A DNA stretch of 64,000 bases from Parasponia andersonii (lineage: Eukaryota; Streptophyta; Magnoliopsida; Rosales; Cannabaceae). Positions 22,610 through 34,510 of this stretch are shown in pieces. Each line of letters starts with the position of its first letter. The first letter of the stretch is position 1. The position numbers were made by a program, and so were the translations under genes. The notes beneath the pieces were generated by a model, which was given only the letters and a program-made list of their open reading frames with translations, was not told the origin of the DNA and did no database searches. The stretch is taken from contig JXTB01000024.1 of the NCBI GenBank assembly GCA_002914805.1, forward strand, positions 474,223-538,222, given 5' to 3'.

Positions 22610-23953
22610 TGATAACTCTATAAAAATAGAGTTATTCGGTATGTTTTTCAGTCTTGGGATAGCTGTTTTAAAAGATCAAATTGTCTAGTTTAAGTGTTTT
22701 TCTTTATTTTATTTTTGTCCGTAGTATTTCCAATGATTACAATTCAATATAGTCAATATCTATTTTATTTTCTTTTTATTTCTAGTAGGAATACTGAATT
22801 TAAGTAAAAACTGGAAGTAACTTTGCTGCAGCAACACGCCGAAGCAATACTGAACAGTAGAATTCTTTTTCCAGTTGGCATCTTTTACGCACAGCTGGTG
22901 CTGACAACTAATATTAAATACTAACTAAGGGAAAATGAAGCAAAAGTGGTCCTCACTCCATATTTGGCTAACACGTGTGTTAGAGTATCTTACCTACTCT
23001 GATATAAAAGGAAAATATACTGTAGGAAGAGAGGAGGAGGACGGCTGACCAGAGAGAAAAACGGAAAAGAAAAGAAAAAAGAGAAAGATAGTATAGAGAA
23101 GAGAGGACGAAGGAGATGAAGTACTAGCAGCAGAGAGCTCGATTTACCATTATTCAGCTAGATTTTTCCTTACCTTCTTAAATCTTCTTTGTATTTAATT
23201 TCTTTTTCTTATCTTGAACTTTCTGTAATCTATGAATTACTTTGGGTTGCTGATTTTTGAGCCCCAGAACATGAGCTAAGTTTTTTTTAGCTGGGATATT
23301 GATGAATCTAAAGTTGTAATGAAGGATTAAATATTATTTTAAGTGTTTATGGTAATTTCCTCTTGTTCATTCAAGTGAGCTTCATCATTAATTCCTATTA
23401 TTGTTTGGCCACTAATGTTTAGGATAAATAAACTAGGATTAATTCTGGAAAGGTTAATTTTAGTTGGATCTAACTTGAATGATACATAGTAATGATATAG
23501 GAATATGTCATTACCATGTATAACCTATTGAAAATCGATGCTATAAAGGAAGTATTGAGAACTGGATCAGCATAAGAATATGTTAAATTTAGTTTAAAGA
23601 ACTTTAAACATAATAAATTCGGAAGATTATTATGTACTGATAGAATTTTCTGTTATTGAAGTGAATATTGCCATAAGCATTGCTGCAGCAATTGTACCCA
23701 AATTTGCAATCGAGGAGGATTCAATCATCCCAACTTAATATATCTATCCATTTACAATCTCTTCCTTTAGGTCATATTATTTTATGTTTGGAATTTACAT
23801 TTGTTATTTTGCATCTGTAAATTCTTATAATTTCTTAATTCAACTTATTTGACATTAGTTTTATCCAACTAATTTTGTTAATCAATCTCTGTGGAGACGA
23901 TACTCAACTCATTACTATATAACTTGAGTAAATATTAAAAAAAAGAATCAACA
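22610..23953 (+). repeat. Right LTR of the Athila-like element
   Basis: It starts TGATAAC with the same 10-bp inverted repeat as the left LTR and ends ATCAACA, followed by TGTAT. Compared with the left LTR it has many transitions and lacks roughly 20 bp near 23930. A TATA-like GATATAAAAGG is retained at about 22999-23009. Confidence 0.9.
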
Positions 23954-24333
23954 TGTATATCTTCAATGGTAGGCTTTTGAGAATCTTAAGCAATCTATCT
24001 GTTGAGAACTACTGTATCAAGTTCTATATTTACAAGTCAAATAATTCTACGCAGCAAGAAAAGAGTTTCAAGCTGAAGTTAGTACTAAAATAAATGCTGG
24101 TCTCCATTCAATTGAAGTCAAAAAAGAAGATACCTTAGTCTCCAATTTTTGTCACATACTGAATTAATAACAATTGACCATGTTGAAAATTTCTCGCTTC
24201 TTTTTAATAGTTTGGCCCCAATCCATGTGGGGGCTCAAATTACTTAATATTGGTGGCACGTAAGCATGTTATTGGGTTTTAGTTTTTTTTTTTTCTCCAT
24301 TTTCTTGATCTCTATCTTTATAAAAAGGAAAGT
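23954..24333 (+). other. Displaced downstream flank of the F-box gene
   Basis: Before the insertion this DNA directly followed 13042 and so lay about 33 bp after the F-box stop codon. It includes the second TGTAT copy and probably the original 3' UTR. No gene is seen in it. Confidence 0.5.
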
Positions 24334-24600
24334 TACGTGGACACTTATTGATCTATATTAAATTATAGTGACACCCTTTGGACTGAAAAAAATATACTGA
24401 AAAACAGTTAATGAAATATTCATCATTTAGCTATGTTATTCTTTTAAGTCAAACATTTAGTTTCTACTTTTATATCAAATTGGAAATAGTTCATTAAAAA
24501 GTTTGGTCAAATTTGAATTTTAAAGGAGTATTTATGTATTTTTTTTTTCAGTCCGGGAACATATAAGTTTTACTATAGTTTTGAGCACATGTCACAAGAG
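24334..24600. mobile_element. Fold-back MITE-like element
   Basis: The left arm (..ATAGTGACACCC..GGACTGAAAAAA) matches, reversed and complemented, the right arm (TTTTTTTTCAGTCC..ACTATAGT..). The inverted similarity spans about 55-60 bp per arm. No coding capacity; boundaries approximate. Confidence 0.45.
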
Positions 24601-24887
24601 TTATTATAATTTCTCCATTAAGGAATTAGTCAACTCCCACATGACCATAATCCAAAACGAGACTCAATCACTCAATAAACAAAAATAGCTCCACTAAATG
24701 ATTGAACAAGTAGCAACTAGCAAGTACAATTCCACGGATTCAACAACAACATTCAATAGACTAATCCCATAATTTTTCCTCCTCCAACAGAAAAAAGATA
24801 GCAACAAAAAGAACACCTTTAAAAGAAAAAAAAGGTAGAAGGAAACCCCAAAAGCACTTTTTCCAGCCCCTTCACTTTTTCTCCACA

Positions 24888-24893
24888 TTTATT
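24888..24893 (-). terminator. Candidate poly(A) signal of the TIP gene
   Basis: AATAAA on the - strand, about 80 bp after the aquaporin stop codon, is suitably placed for a near-upstream element. Plant poly(A) signals are weakly conserved, so this is tentative. Confidence 0.4.
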
Positions 24894-24973
24894 CTCTCAT
24901 ATGACTAAAAAAAGAGAGATAATTAAACCATGTCTTAAGTCTTAACAAAAAATAGACAAATTATGAAAATCTC

Positions 24974-26160
24974 TTAAAAATCATTGCTAGGAAGTGGCTG
25001 GTGCGTTGGCTCACCAATAAAGATGTTGTCATAGACAATAGCAGCAATGGCAGCACCAATGAATGGGCCGACCCAGTAGACCCAATGGTTAGTCCAGGTC
25101 CAGCTGACCACTGCTGGTCCGAATGACACGGCCGGGTTCATGGACGCGCCATCAAAAGCGCCACCAGCCAAGATGTTGGCCCCAACTATGAACCCAATTG
25201 CCAGGGGTGCTATAATCCCCACATTGCCCTTCTTTGGATCCACTGCTGTGGCATACACTGTGTACACCAGGCCAAAGGTCATGACGATCTCGAATACGAC
25301 GGCGTTCCATGAGGACACTCCCGAAGACAGGGCAAAGGCTGCGGTTTCCTGCATTTTGTGTCGAGTTCAAGAAAGTTAATCGCGACAAGTAAAATGTTAC
25401 AAATATTTTAATATTAACAACGTTGCTGCTTTATTAAAATTTGAGTCGAGATATCTCACTCGGGACTTTTCTCTAATCGGAAAATTAAAACGTAGTTTTT
25501 TCAAACTATAAGATACATCATATATGTAATCCTATTTTGCATTCTTGATGCTTGGTATAATGGTTTGTATGTTAAGTGTCACATTTTATTATAAGCTTCC
25601 TTCTTACCAATCCACCAGTGGCAAACTTAAGAAGCAAGCAAGCAACAACTGATCCCACCAACTGCGCAATCCAGTACAAGATGGCCCTCAACAACGTTAT
25701 GTTACCACCAATGAATGCACCAAAAGTCACGGCAGGGTTGACATGTCCTCCGGAAATGTTTGCGCCAACCGAGACCGCCACGAAGAGAGCGAACGCGTGT
25801 GCCAATGCCGCAGCTACTAGCCCCGAAGGTGTCGTTGCTCCGTTTTCAGTAAGCTTATCTACAAACCAAAAATAAATTCATTCACATTAGCCTCCCCCCA
25901 TTTGGGAACAATGACCCACAAAAACTATCAGTTCCTCAATCCGAAAGCCGAAAAGGGTCATCGAATTTTCGTCTTAAAACACAAAAAGGGTATTCAAGAA
26001 AGAGATCTCAAATATTATATATCTTACTGAAAGCCATGCCAGAGCCTTCCCCTGCGAACACGAAAATTAGCATTGAGAAAAACTCGGCGAACGCCGCCCG
26101 AATTGCGTCGGGTTGGCTCGCCTCTCCCGGGTTTCCGATCGCAATTCTGTAGATTGCCAT
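24974..26160 (-). CDS. TIP1-3: Tonoplast intrinsic aquaporin, TIP1;3 type
   Basis: Exons are 26160-26028, 25858-25608 and 25348-24974, with GT-AG introns and matching phases, giving 252 residues, the usual TIP1 length. The protein is a six-helix channel of the vacuolar membrane passing water, and in TIP1 members also urea or H2O2. Both NPA boxes are intact (Asn85-Pro-Ala in HVNPAVTFG; Asn199-Pro-Ala in SMNPAVSFG). The selectivity-filter positions read His65, Ile187, Ala196 and Val202, the TIP1 signature. The C-terminus PLPSNDF and N-terminus [20 protein letters not shown] fit TIP1;3 rather than TIP1;1. Upstream on the - strand is TATTTAAA at 26335-26328. The gene is convergent with the F-box/retroelement unit. 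Nothing looks broken. Confidence 0.93.
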
Positions 26161-26327
26161 TTTTCCTCAATTTTGATTTTGATTTTGATTTTTTTTTTTT
26201 TTTTTTTTTTTGGTTGTTGTTGTTGCTGAGCTTTCTTTCTGGTTTTTCTATAAGAAAGCTTTTGTGTTTTGAGCTTCTTAAGAGAAGAGTGTTGGAACTT
26301 GGAAGTAGCTAGTGTAACCAAATTCCC

Positions 26328-26335
26328 TTTAAATA
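26328..26335 (-). promoter_or_regulatory. Candidate TATA box of the TIP gene
   Basis: TATTTAAA on the - strand, 168 bp before the ATG. The leader between contains T/A-rich tracts (26175-26215 on +). Confidence 0.45.
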
Positions 26336-26339
26336 CCGG

Positions 26340-28103
26340 AAATAACGGCTAGGGAACCGGTTCAGCCGGTTGAAGGTGAGACCCCCCCATAATTATTGGC
26401 CAATAGAAGGGGTCGGTTTTTTTTTTTCCTAGTGCGTAACAGGTCGGTGACTTTACACCTGACAAGTGGGGCCCATGGGGAGACGAGTTTGTGGTCGTGA
26501 TTGAATATGGCAGCCGGCTGAATAGGTGATTAGGCTCGCCGACCTAGTGACGTGGCGGGCCTTACTTTGATCCGACGGTGGAGATGGTGTTTCCTTCGAT
26601 TAAATCTCGTGGCTGGCTTGATGATCGGCGAGCAATTGGATTGCGTGGAACCGACCAATTTGAATATTGATTCAATTTTAAACGTGTCTCTCTTCCGTGA
26701 CTCTGGGGAGGTTTATTGTTTTGTGGGACCATGGAGCTTAAATTGGGTCGGCTACGGTGACCCTACATAAGCCGAAATGTGATCATGTCGTTGTAGAGTG
26801 TTTTTCTGGTATTGTACACTTGATTAATTAAAATTATAAGTATAATTGTGTCATGTATCGACTCAAAATCGGTTCAAGTTTGCAACATTTGTTAAGACTG
26901 ATTTCATTCTACAGTATTTTTTATCCGACACTAATGGGCATTAATCTCGACTCAGATCAGTTAAAATGGTAATACTCAAATAGCTATAGAGTTATGCATC
27001 TTACACCGATTGATCTATAGACTATAGGGTACATGAAAATTTTTCTAACCCATAATAAGATCTATAGAGCATTAGAATTTCTCATGTGGTAGATTGCTCA
27101 TATGCGTCTACCAATGGGTGAGAGGGGATTATAACCCAAGATATGCAAGAGATGAAAACCCTATTTGTCATCCCACCTAATAAAACTCGTTGGTTCACAA
27201 TATTTAACTATTTTAAAATAATTAAATGAATTCATTCCCTTCTCTCTAGCAAAGATCACGACTAAAAGTATTATAGACGACAAGCATTTTGATAATGGTC
27301 GATGAAATTTCTATATATATGACAAGATCCCAAACCATTTTTCTTTTTCCTTAAAACTTTTCAGCAGCATATATTACAACAACAAGATGATCTTGAGTAC
27401 TAATTTTGGTCCATCACGTAAGTTCAGCTATCCATAATGAGGTCAAGTAATTGTTCAGTTCAATAAAATTTAACTACGTTATTATTTTTTGTTTTTTTGT
27501 TTTTTTTTTTCCGAAAGGAAATTACGTTACTGAGTTATATGTACTGTTGTTCTGCTTATAAGATATAGTGAAATTGATTACTAGAGTAGTAAGAAACGGT
27601 TCTTGCGCAACCATGCACTTTCTATGAATTATATATATACAGAAATTTTCTCCATAATTTACTATTTTCATGGAAAGAAGAATAGGACTAATTAATTTGG
27701 GCAAACTACGTACTCGAGTTGAAATAATAATCAACACCCTATAGATTAGCATACGCGCAAGAATACAAGGACTAGCCAATCAAAAAACTTAAATACTCAT
27801 AATTAAAAGGTTGAACAAGAGATGTGATTATACATATTATGTGGTGGGTGAAAGGTTTCATTTTCATTTAACATTATTAGATGAAATCATCACGAGGACT
27901 TATTCGTGGTCCTACTTTGCTATATATGTTGGAGTAGGTCTTATCTCTGCATGCCTCTATGCATTTATTATATATCAAGCCATTATATAGTTGAATTGGA
28001 GACTGAATATGACTTTAGCTCAATTCGGGAAAATTGTCTTTTTTCATTTTTGTTTATAATGATTTGGTTGGGAAATTTTTCAGTTCATGCAATAAATTAA
28101 ATT
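26340..28103. other. Upstream region of the TIP gene and spacer
   Basis: 26340-26780 is much less AT-rich than its surroundings and is probably the promoter-proximal region of the aquaporin gene. An open frame there (26552-26770, +) resembles no protein. From 26800 on the DNA is ordinary AT-rich spacer. Confidence 0.45.
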
Positions 28104-29330
28104 ATTGGGATTTATGCCTTAAAAACATGTAATTTTAGATATATATTTGCTGAATTAATAAAATGACATATTTCTATTTGAATTTGTGCATAATTTGTAT
28201 GCCTTTAAATATCAAAAAATTCCTAATTTATTAATGTGACAACAAATTTAGTATATAAGTATTATATGTATGAGGATTAAATTTGTGGATAATAAACTAA
28301 ATATAGTCCATAATAATTAATTAAAGTATGAGATCTTTAATTAAATATTATTAGTATGGTCCATTAACATTGAGAATGTCATAGTCTTGTTCGTACTATT
28401 AATCTGATGACATCATAATAGATGTACTTTATATAATTTGATTATATAAGACTAGATCAGACATTTTTTGAATATCACATAAATTCTATTATCTGTTAAA
28501 AGTTCAAATAATGTTACTAGATAATCATATATTGATCAATCTTAATCCTAAGTAATTATAGACTCCTATTTATAATATTATGTTTTTTAATATACTTGTT
28601 AAGATTTGTTTTTCTAAATAGACTGAATTATGATTATCTTGGGAGCATAATTAGATGAATAGTTGGGAATATGACGTATAGATATGGAATCTATTCCTTC
28701 TATAAGGAAGTTTGAAAGATAATTCCTTTATGTATTGATTCACGTCTTGAACAGTTTGAGTATTCAATTTATAATAGATTTATAAATTAATTATTCATTA
28801 GAGAATCAATGGTATACAAGGATAAATATGTAATTAGAGAGATAAAGGGAACATGAACTAGCTCCGGTTATGAATTAAATATAGAGGATTAGACTATATA
28901 TAATGATTAAATCGATAGACTGCTTGTTATTTTCTGAGTAATTTATTCTGTAACTTCAAGAGTGCAATTTTAGATTTTTAGTGAAGTAATACTGGAATCA
29001 ATAAATTAGACAAATTAATTAAAGAGTTTAATTAATTGTCATAATTTATTAGAGCTTGATTTATAGATCTATAGGTCTCCAATTCTACCTCTTATAAACT
29101 TTGTACTAGACATTACATGTTTTGTTACTGCACATTTTATCAAGATAAATAATTTATCTACTTATAATTAATAGTTATTAATTAATTAATTAATTTAAAT
29201 TTATGGAGAGATAAGTTTCCATGAAACTTACTAAATATGGAGGAGTATTAAGAACACACAATCTCAACCCATTTGATGGGCTATTAGCTTGTAAATTACT
29301 TAGGAAAGTTACTTAATTTTTTAGTTATAT
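28104..29330. mobile_element. Possible old solo LTR or LTR fragment (Ty1/copia-like)
   Basis: It begins with a TTGGGATTTATGCCTTAAAAACATG-like start of the kind seen in plant copia LTRs. About 1.2 kb of non-coding AT-rich DNA with no gene structure follows. No second copy, target duplication or coding region is visible in the window, so this rests on general resemblance only. Confidence 0.25.
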
Positions 29331-29972
29331 ATATATATATACATATATATTAATTAGTTTATTAAATTAATAAAATATTATAAATATATATGAAACTACA
29401 TTGAAATTGCTCACATGACTTATTTGAAACCAAAGTTACCATAAGTTTCTAACTTTTGAAATTACTCGTGTGAATTCTTAGAAACCAAAACCCACGGTCA
29501 AGTTTCTAAGTAATTTAATATATATGTATGAAGAAGTACCTTAATAGAGAGAAGAGTATGTTTGGTTTTCTTAAATTAGCGAGAAAAAAAAAAAAAGAGT
29601 TTTCAGAGATACTATTTTTGCTTTTCAGAGATACTATTTTTGCAATTTCATCTATTGAAAATATTACAAGTATCCAAAAGTATAAGTTTGAGAAAATATA
29701 CATAACGCCTACACGTTCATCCAGTTATGTTTAATACTTAAATTGGAATATCATAGTTTGGAAAACAGAAAAACTAAGATCTACAAGAGGTATATAATTT
29801 ATTCTCTTTGTATATTTTTTGTTTTCTATAAATCAACATTATATACTCATATAATCAATTATGTTGAGAAAATTTTTGAATATTTCTGTACCAAATTTCT
29901 ACTGCAAATTTAATTTTAAAACTAATTTTAAACATTTTTTTTTTTATGAATGGGAAAGTGTTTGTACTACTA
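29331..29972. other. AT-rich spacer with a 22-bp tandem duplication
   Basis: A 22-bp unit (TTTTCAGAGATACTATTTTTGC) occurs twice in tandem at 29600-29621 and 29622-29643. A short AT microsatellite lies just upstream, near 29325-29350. No gene seen. Confidence 0.6.
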
Positions 29973-30170
29973 CTAGATCAAGTCAACGGCAAATTTGAAA
30001 CTCAAAAGAGCAAGGTTATGAGCCACATTATTCCCTTGTCTAGAAATACAGGAGCAGTTAATATCTCTAAGACGAGAAAGAATGGCAGATGTGTCCTTTA
30101 GAATAGGAGGACCTTCCACTGAATCAAAGTAACATTCACAGAGAGCCGACAAAACAAATTGAGGCTTCAT
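29973..30170 (-). pseudogene. LINE-type RNase H-like fragment
   Basis: The 65-codon - strand frame ends with SCISRQGNNVAHNLALLSFKF. This matches the C-terminal pattern (R.GN.VAH.LA) of the RNase H-like domain (RVT_3) carried by plant non-LTR retrotransposons and derived domesticated proteins. The upstream catalytic part is missing, so this is a relic. Confidence 0.5.
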
Positions 30171-30564
30171 AGGTAAATAAATTCATAAACAAATTTATGA
30201 ACAAAGTGAGTCTTGTTTTTTTTTTTCCCGGCAAAACAAATTTATTTGGTACAATATTATCTTGATAGTGACTTCATTCCAACGAATTTGGTTCAGTTCA
30301 TGCCGACCAAAGGGCCGACTTCTGTTAGTTTCATTGTCATATGACCGACAATTCTTGGATATTAAGAAAAATTATTTTTTTGTGCTATATTGTATCATCA
30401 CTTGCATATCACTGAGGCTTGTCCTTAGCAGGGGCCGGCAGACCTTATTAGTTGTTTAGTTTTAATGACTATTGTTTTTGTTGGTTAATTTGTTCTTTAA
30501 TTAGGATTATTATTGAATGTACTAGCATAATTATTAGTATTGTATTGCATTGTTGAAAATACGA

Positions 30565-30599
<35 letters not shown>

Positions 30600-31052
30600 A
30601 GGACTTTATAGGGAATTATGGCAAAAGGATGATTTTATGACCAAACTACCCTCAATTAGCTACCTCTATTCACGCTTTTCTCATCCCCTTTCTTCGTTCT
30701 GGTTTTCTCCTTCTCCTTTCTTAGTTTCAAATTCCATTGCTTATCTAGCAATTTCCTTTGGTATCTCATGATTTCTTAATATTCCTCCATTTATCAGGGC
30801 AAGTGAAACCAAATTTCTCACTGACTGATTTTTTGGCAATAAAAAAGTTCGATTTTTACCTCCATTGATTTTAATTGGTAAATACAAAGTTACCAACTAG
30901 GTGAAATGTGGTGGGGTGACTTTCACACCTACTACGAAATCTCATAATCATCTGGTACGTGACTCGTTAATATAAATATACTAGAAGTCATCCGGCGAGG
31001 TGACCTCTAATCACCGGTGAGTGATTCTATCATGCACCAATAAGGCCAAGGG
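30171..31052. other. Spacer with (AT)n microsatellite at about 30567-30597
   Basis: Apart from the AT run, no gene or repeat boundary is recognised. Confidence 0.5.
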
Positions 31053-31419
31053 CACGACAATTGCCACATACTCAGATAAATTTTGTAGATACGAAAAGAT
31101 TCGAATCTAATTAATACTAAAAATTTAAACAGATCTATTAATATCTAAAATATCTCTTCATAACGAAATATTAAATCAATCTAAACTACTAATAACAATT
31201 TACTAAATTCATAATAACAAAAAAAAAAAAAAATCACACGACAATCGCCACATGCTCATAAAGATAAATTTTGTACATACGAAAAGATTCGAATCTAATT
31301 AATACTAAAAATTTAAATAGATCTATTAACATCTAAAATATCTCATCATAACGAAATATTAAATCAATCTAAACTACTAATAACAATTTACTAAATCCAT
31401 AATAACAAAAAAAAAAAAC
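31053..31419. repeat. 184-bp tandem duplication
   Basis: Two units (31053-31236 and 31237-31419) begin CACGACAAT(T/C)GCCACAT and end in an A-run. They are near identical, differing at a handful of positions. Non-coding. Confidence 0.9.
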
Positions 31420-31431
31420 TAAAATCATAAT

Positions 31432-31822
31432 TGTAACGTCCCAAGTCTATATTGGATATGCTCTAGGAAGATCATGAGTATTTAAGCGGTGGTCCATGAG
31501 TCCAAAAGTAATTTTAAACTAGCACTTTTGAGTAAAGCTAACAGTGTTATATTTGGTAACCTAGTCTATACCTGTGTGGGCCTTAGAAAGCTGCCAAGAC
31601 CCGGAATTGTGGTGAATGTAGATATTGCCTATAAAGATTATATGTGGATTAATAACTATGGACCCCCTACTGAGGATGCTAGACCTTTGACGGGAGAGAT
31701 TGTAATACCCTAAGTCCTACATCGGATATATTCTTAGAAGATCATAAATATTTAAATGATGGTCCATGAGCTTAAAAGTACTTTCAAACTAACATTTTTG
31801 GGTGAGACATGATGGTGTTTCA
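31432..31822 (+). repeat. Pair of diverged ~120-bp repeats with TGTAA(C/T)..CCCAAGTC start
   Basis: The copies at about 31432-31552 and 31701-31822 share TGTAAYRYCC.AAGTC.AYATYGGAT and GGTCCATGAG.. blocks. This 'AAGTCCCACATCGG'-type start is common in dispersed plant repeats and LTR-like sequences. No element boundaries were resolved. The open frame at 31489-31713 lies within and between the copies and is not a gene. Confidence 0.5.
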
Positions 31823-33012
31823 GACTCTTACATAGCTAATACGTAGTTAATACCGTGTGATTTTTGTATTCATATACTCAGTGAAACCACCCAAAAGAAA
31901 AAGAAAAAACTCATAATATTACTAATTCTTATGTGGTTTAGGTCTCATATCCATGCTGCAAAATGATTGAAGGCGATCAGACCAATAAGCACTTTATTTA
32001 CTATTAAAGATGTCAGACGAAAGTTTGATTCTATTTTGCTTCTTTGCTCAATGAAAGTCTCTTAATATTATTTAAAGCAATAACATAATATCTAAATCTA
32101 CAACAATCATCTCAATATCCCAATTATTTGATATGTATAAGGATATGTGGATTTCTCTAGTCTAAATTTCAATCTTATAGAATTTGTTTAAAGTGAATGA
32201 AACTTAATATGTAATTTGTTACTGTTATTCATAATGATCTTTTATTTCAAAGAAAATCAATATACAATAATAACTAGGATTCTAAGAGAGTAAAGAACTT
32301 AAACGCCAATTGTTTTTCACTAGTTTCCAAAGTCAGGGCAGACACTCATAGGTACTAAGTTCTTAAGAGAAATTAGGAGAAATTAGGCCTTTTGAAAGTG
32401 GATTTTAGGAAATAATTTGTTTTTTAAAACTCTTTTGCAAAATCTACCGTTTAATGAGTGTGTCGTCGAGTTATAACGTAAAATAATTATTTTGAAAAGA
32501 GTCTTTAGAAGTAAGTCAATTACTTGTCACTTTTCCAATGATGTATTTTGTAACTGTATGCTTTTGTAGGTTTCTTATTCCAATATCTACCTAAGTACTA
32601 TTATTATTATTATTATTCAATCCACTTTGTAGCTAAATTAGGGATATTTTATATTTAGTCCCCTTTGTTTTGTTCATATTTATAACAAACAAATCCCCCA
32701 TCGAAAGCAAGTTAGAAGGGTTATTTAAACAGTTTATCAATTTTAACATGTTTATGGAAGATAATTTTTCCTAAATTGAACGTCAATTAAGTCAATAATT
32801 ATGTTAAATTTACAAATCTAAATATATAAATTTATGAGTCCTGAAAATAGACGGTCAATCCAAAGATAAATGCAAAATGTAATGAATACAAAAGTAATTA
32901 ATCCGCTAAAATATGTTAACTACATTGATTTGGTAACTGTTTCTCTAGGCTTCGAAGATATCATTTCAGATGCTATGGGGGAAATTAGAGTGGGTGTCTT
33001 TTACACTTCGTT
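31823..33012. other. AT-rich spacer, no gene seen
   Basis: Includes a short (ATT)n run near 32590-32615. Nothing else recognised. Confidence 0.5.
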
Positions 33013-33537
33013 TTAATAATTAATCAACTTTTTTTTTTTTTTCCCATTTTCATAGCTGAATCTCAAACGGATCAAGCTCTTCAAATTCATCTCACGTAAC
33101 ATCATGGTGGAACTTCTTCTTGTCTCTGAAATTACCACCAAAAATATTGCAGGATTTGTTTTCACCTCAACTTGCTGCAACAGCTCAAGGCTAGTATCTG
33201 ATTCTATAGCTCTGCCATAGTTGCATTGTATGAGTCTGCCAAGGCTTATTCCTTGGGGTTGTTTTGAGGACATTAACTTATTTTCCACCAAAAGAATCAC
33301 CTTCGAGAGGTCATTGGAGTTTAGATTGAGCTCAATGCTGGTGGGATCGTTGGATTTAGTGACAAAGCATGCAATCTTGCTTGGGAACCCACCAATGAAT
33401 ACGGACAAAGGATCTACTTCTTTGATTATAATTATGTTTATTATACGATCAAGGTCCGTATGACAATCCTTGGGCCAATTGTTGTTTAATATTATGTTTA
33501 TACTCGCAGTTTCCCTTTCTTTTGAAGACTTCAACAA
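33013..33537 (-). CDS. Unrecognised 174-codon ORF, possibly a gene relic
   Basis: This is the longest open frame in the spacer between 31 and 36 kb. It is less AT-rich than its surroundings and has mixed amino-acid composition (GGFPSKIACFVTKSNDPTSIELN; QGISLGRLIQCNYGRAIESD). It could be an exon or a pseudogene fragment. The last residues (KKKKKLINY) come from an A/T homopolymer and are not credible protein. No family motif is visible and I assign no function. Confidence 0.25.
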   Translation of the reverse strand: MLKSSKERETASINIILNNNWPKDCHTDLDRIINIIIIKEVDPLSVFIGGFPSKIACFVTKSNDPTSIELNLNSNDLSKVILLVENKLMSSKQPQGISLGRLIQCNYGRAIESDTSLELLQQVEVKTNPAIFLVVISETRRSSTMMLREMNLKSLIRLRFSYENGKKKKKLINY

Positions 33538-33955
33538 ATTTAAATATTGTTCAGGAAATTAAGATGGTTCATTTTGTTAGTTTAAGAAATGAGTTTTGAG
33601 TCTAATGTATTTATTAAGAATAATTTGGATGTTGTTGTTGTTTTGTTGAGAGTGCACATAAGATGTTTGAGTTAATACCTCATTTAAATCCCTTGATTCT
33701 AAGATAATGATAATTCAAGATGTCTGATGTATTTTTAATGCATTATTTCTCATGATGAGTATAACTTGACAATGTCTATTTGTCGTTAGATAATTTCAAC
33801 ATAATTTTTTCGAAAAACTTTTAGTAAACTTTAAAATAATTTACCAATTTTAAATACTGATTCTAGTTATGATAATGGTGTTACTTAGTTTCTAACTTTT
33901 TTACTAGTTCAAGTTTGTGTGAGTTGAGAATTAGAGGTAAACATTCAAATAATCA

Positions 33956-34510
33956 AACTGATTTTTAGGAAATTTTTGTTGTTTATTGTGATTTAGTTAG
34001 CTACAGGATATTCTTCTATATGGAAACTAGTTTGTTTTCTTATGATTTACTTAGTTACATGACATTCTACTAAAAGGAAAAGAAACTAGTTTACAAGAAA
34101 CCTTTGTTGTTTCTTCTGATTTAATTAGCTACAAGAAATTCTTTATATGGAAACTAAACTGGTTTCTTGGAAACTTTTAAAGTTTCGTATAATTTACTTA
34201 GATACATGAGTGCTTTGTTAAAAGAAAACCATACTAGTTTCCTGAATATCTTTGTGGTTTCCTACATAACCTGTGATTTAGTTACGCATGAGACTTTCTG
34301 CTAAAAAGAAACCAATCTAAACTAATTTCCAGAAAATCTTTGTGGTTTCTTGTAATTTACTTATGTACAGAACATTTTGTTAAAAGAAAAATATACTGAT
34401 TTCCAAGAAACCTTTGCAATTTCCTGTGATTTACTTATATAATGGACATTTTATTACATATAAACCATACTAGTTTCCTAGAAACCTTTTTGTTTATGTT
34501 TTTCCTTTTT
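33956..34510. repeat. Decayed tandem array, ~74-bp unit, about 7-8 copies
   Basis: Successive units share the order 'TTTCC.AGAAACCTTTGT.GTTTC.TGTGATTTACTTAG.TACATGACATT.T..TAAAAGAAACC.TACTAG', with period roughly 60-90 bp and mean about 74. The units are strongly diverged. Each boundary has an AAACTAGTTTC-like palindromic core, and scattered half-cores continue to about 34650. Non-coding. Confidence 0.65.

Larger units (their letters stand above)
13043..23953 (+). mobile_element. Athila-like Ty3/gypsy LTR retrotransposon, decayed full-length copy
   Basis: The element is about 10.9 kb, bounded by LTRs 13043-14405 and 22610-23953 and a TGTAT duplication. Just after the left LTR is a primer-binding-site-like block, TTTTTGGCGTTGTTGCCGGG, one change from the Athila-type consensus. 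Gene order is gag, protease, RT, RNase H, integrase, then an extra ORF, then a G-rich polypurine tract at the right LTR. No chromodomain is seen. The coding region is interrupted by many in-frame stops and by a run of 126 N, so the copy is non-autonomous. By eye, about 10 substitutions separate the first ~135 aligned LTR bases, which indicates an old insertion. Confidence 0.92.

Noticed and set aside
26552-26770. 72-codon + strand ORF upstream of the aquaporin gene
   Set aside because: Lies in the divergent promoter-proximal region and resembles no protein; the higher GC content is explained by promoter sequence.
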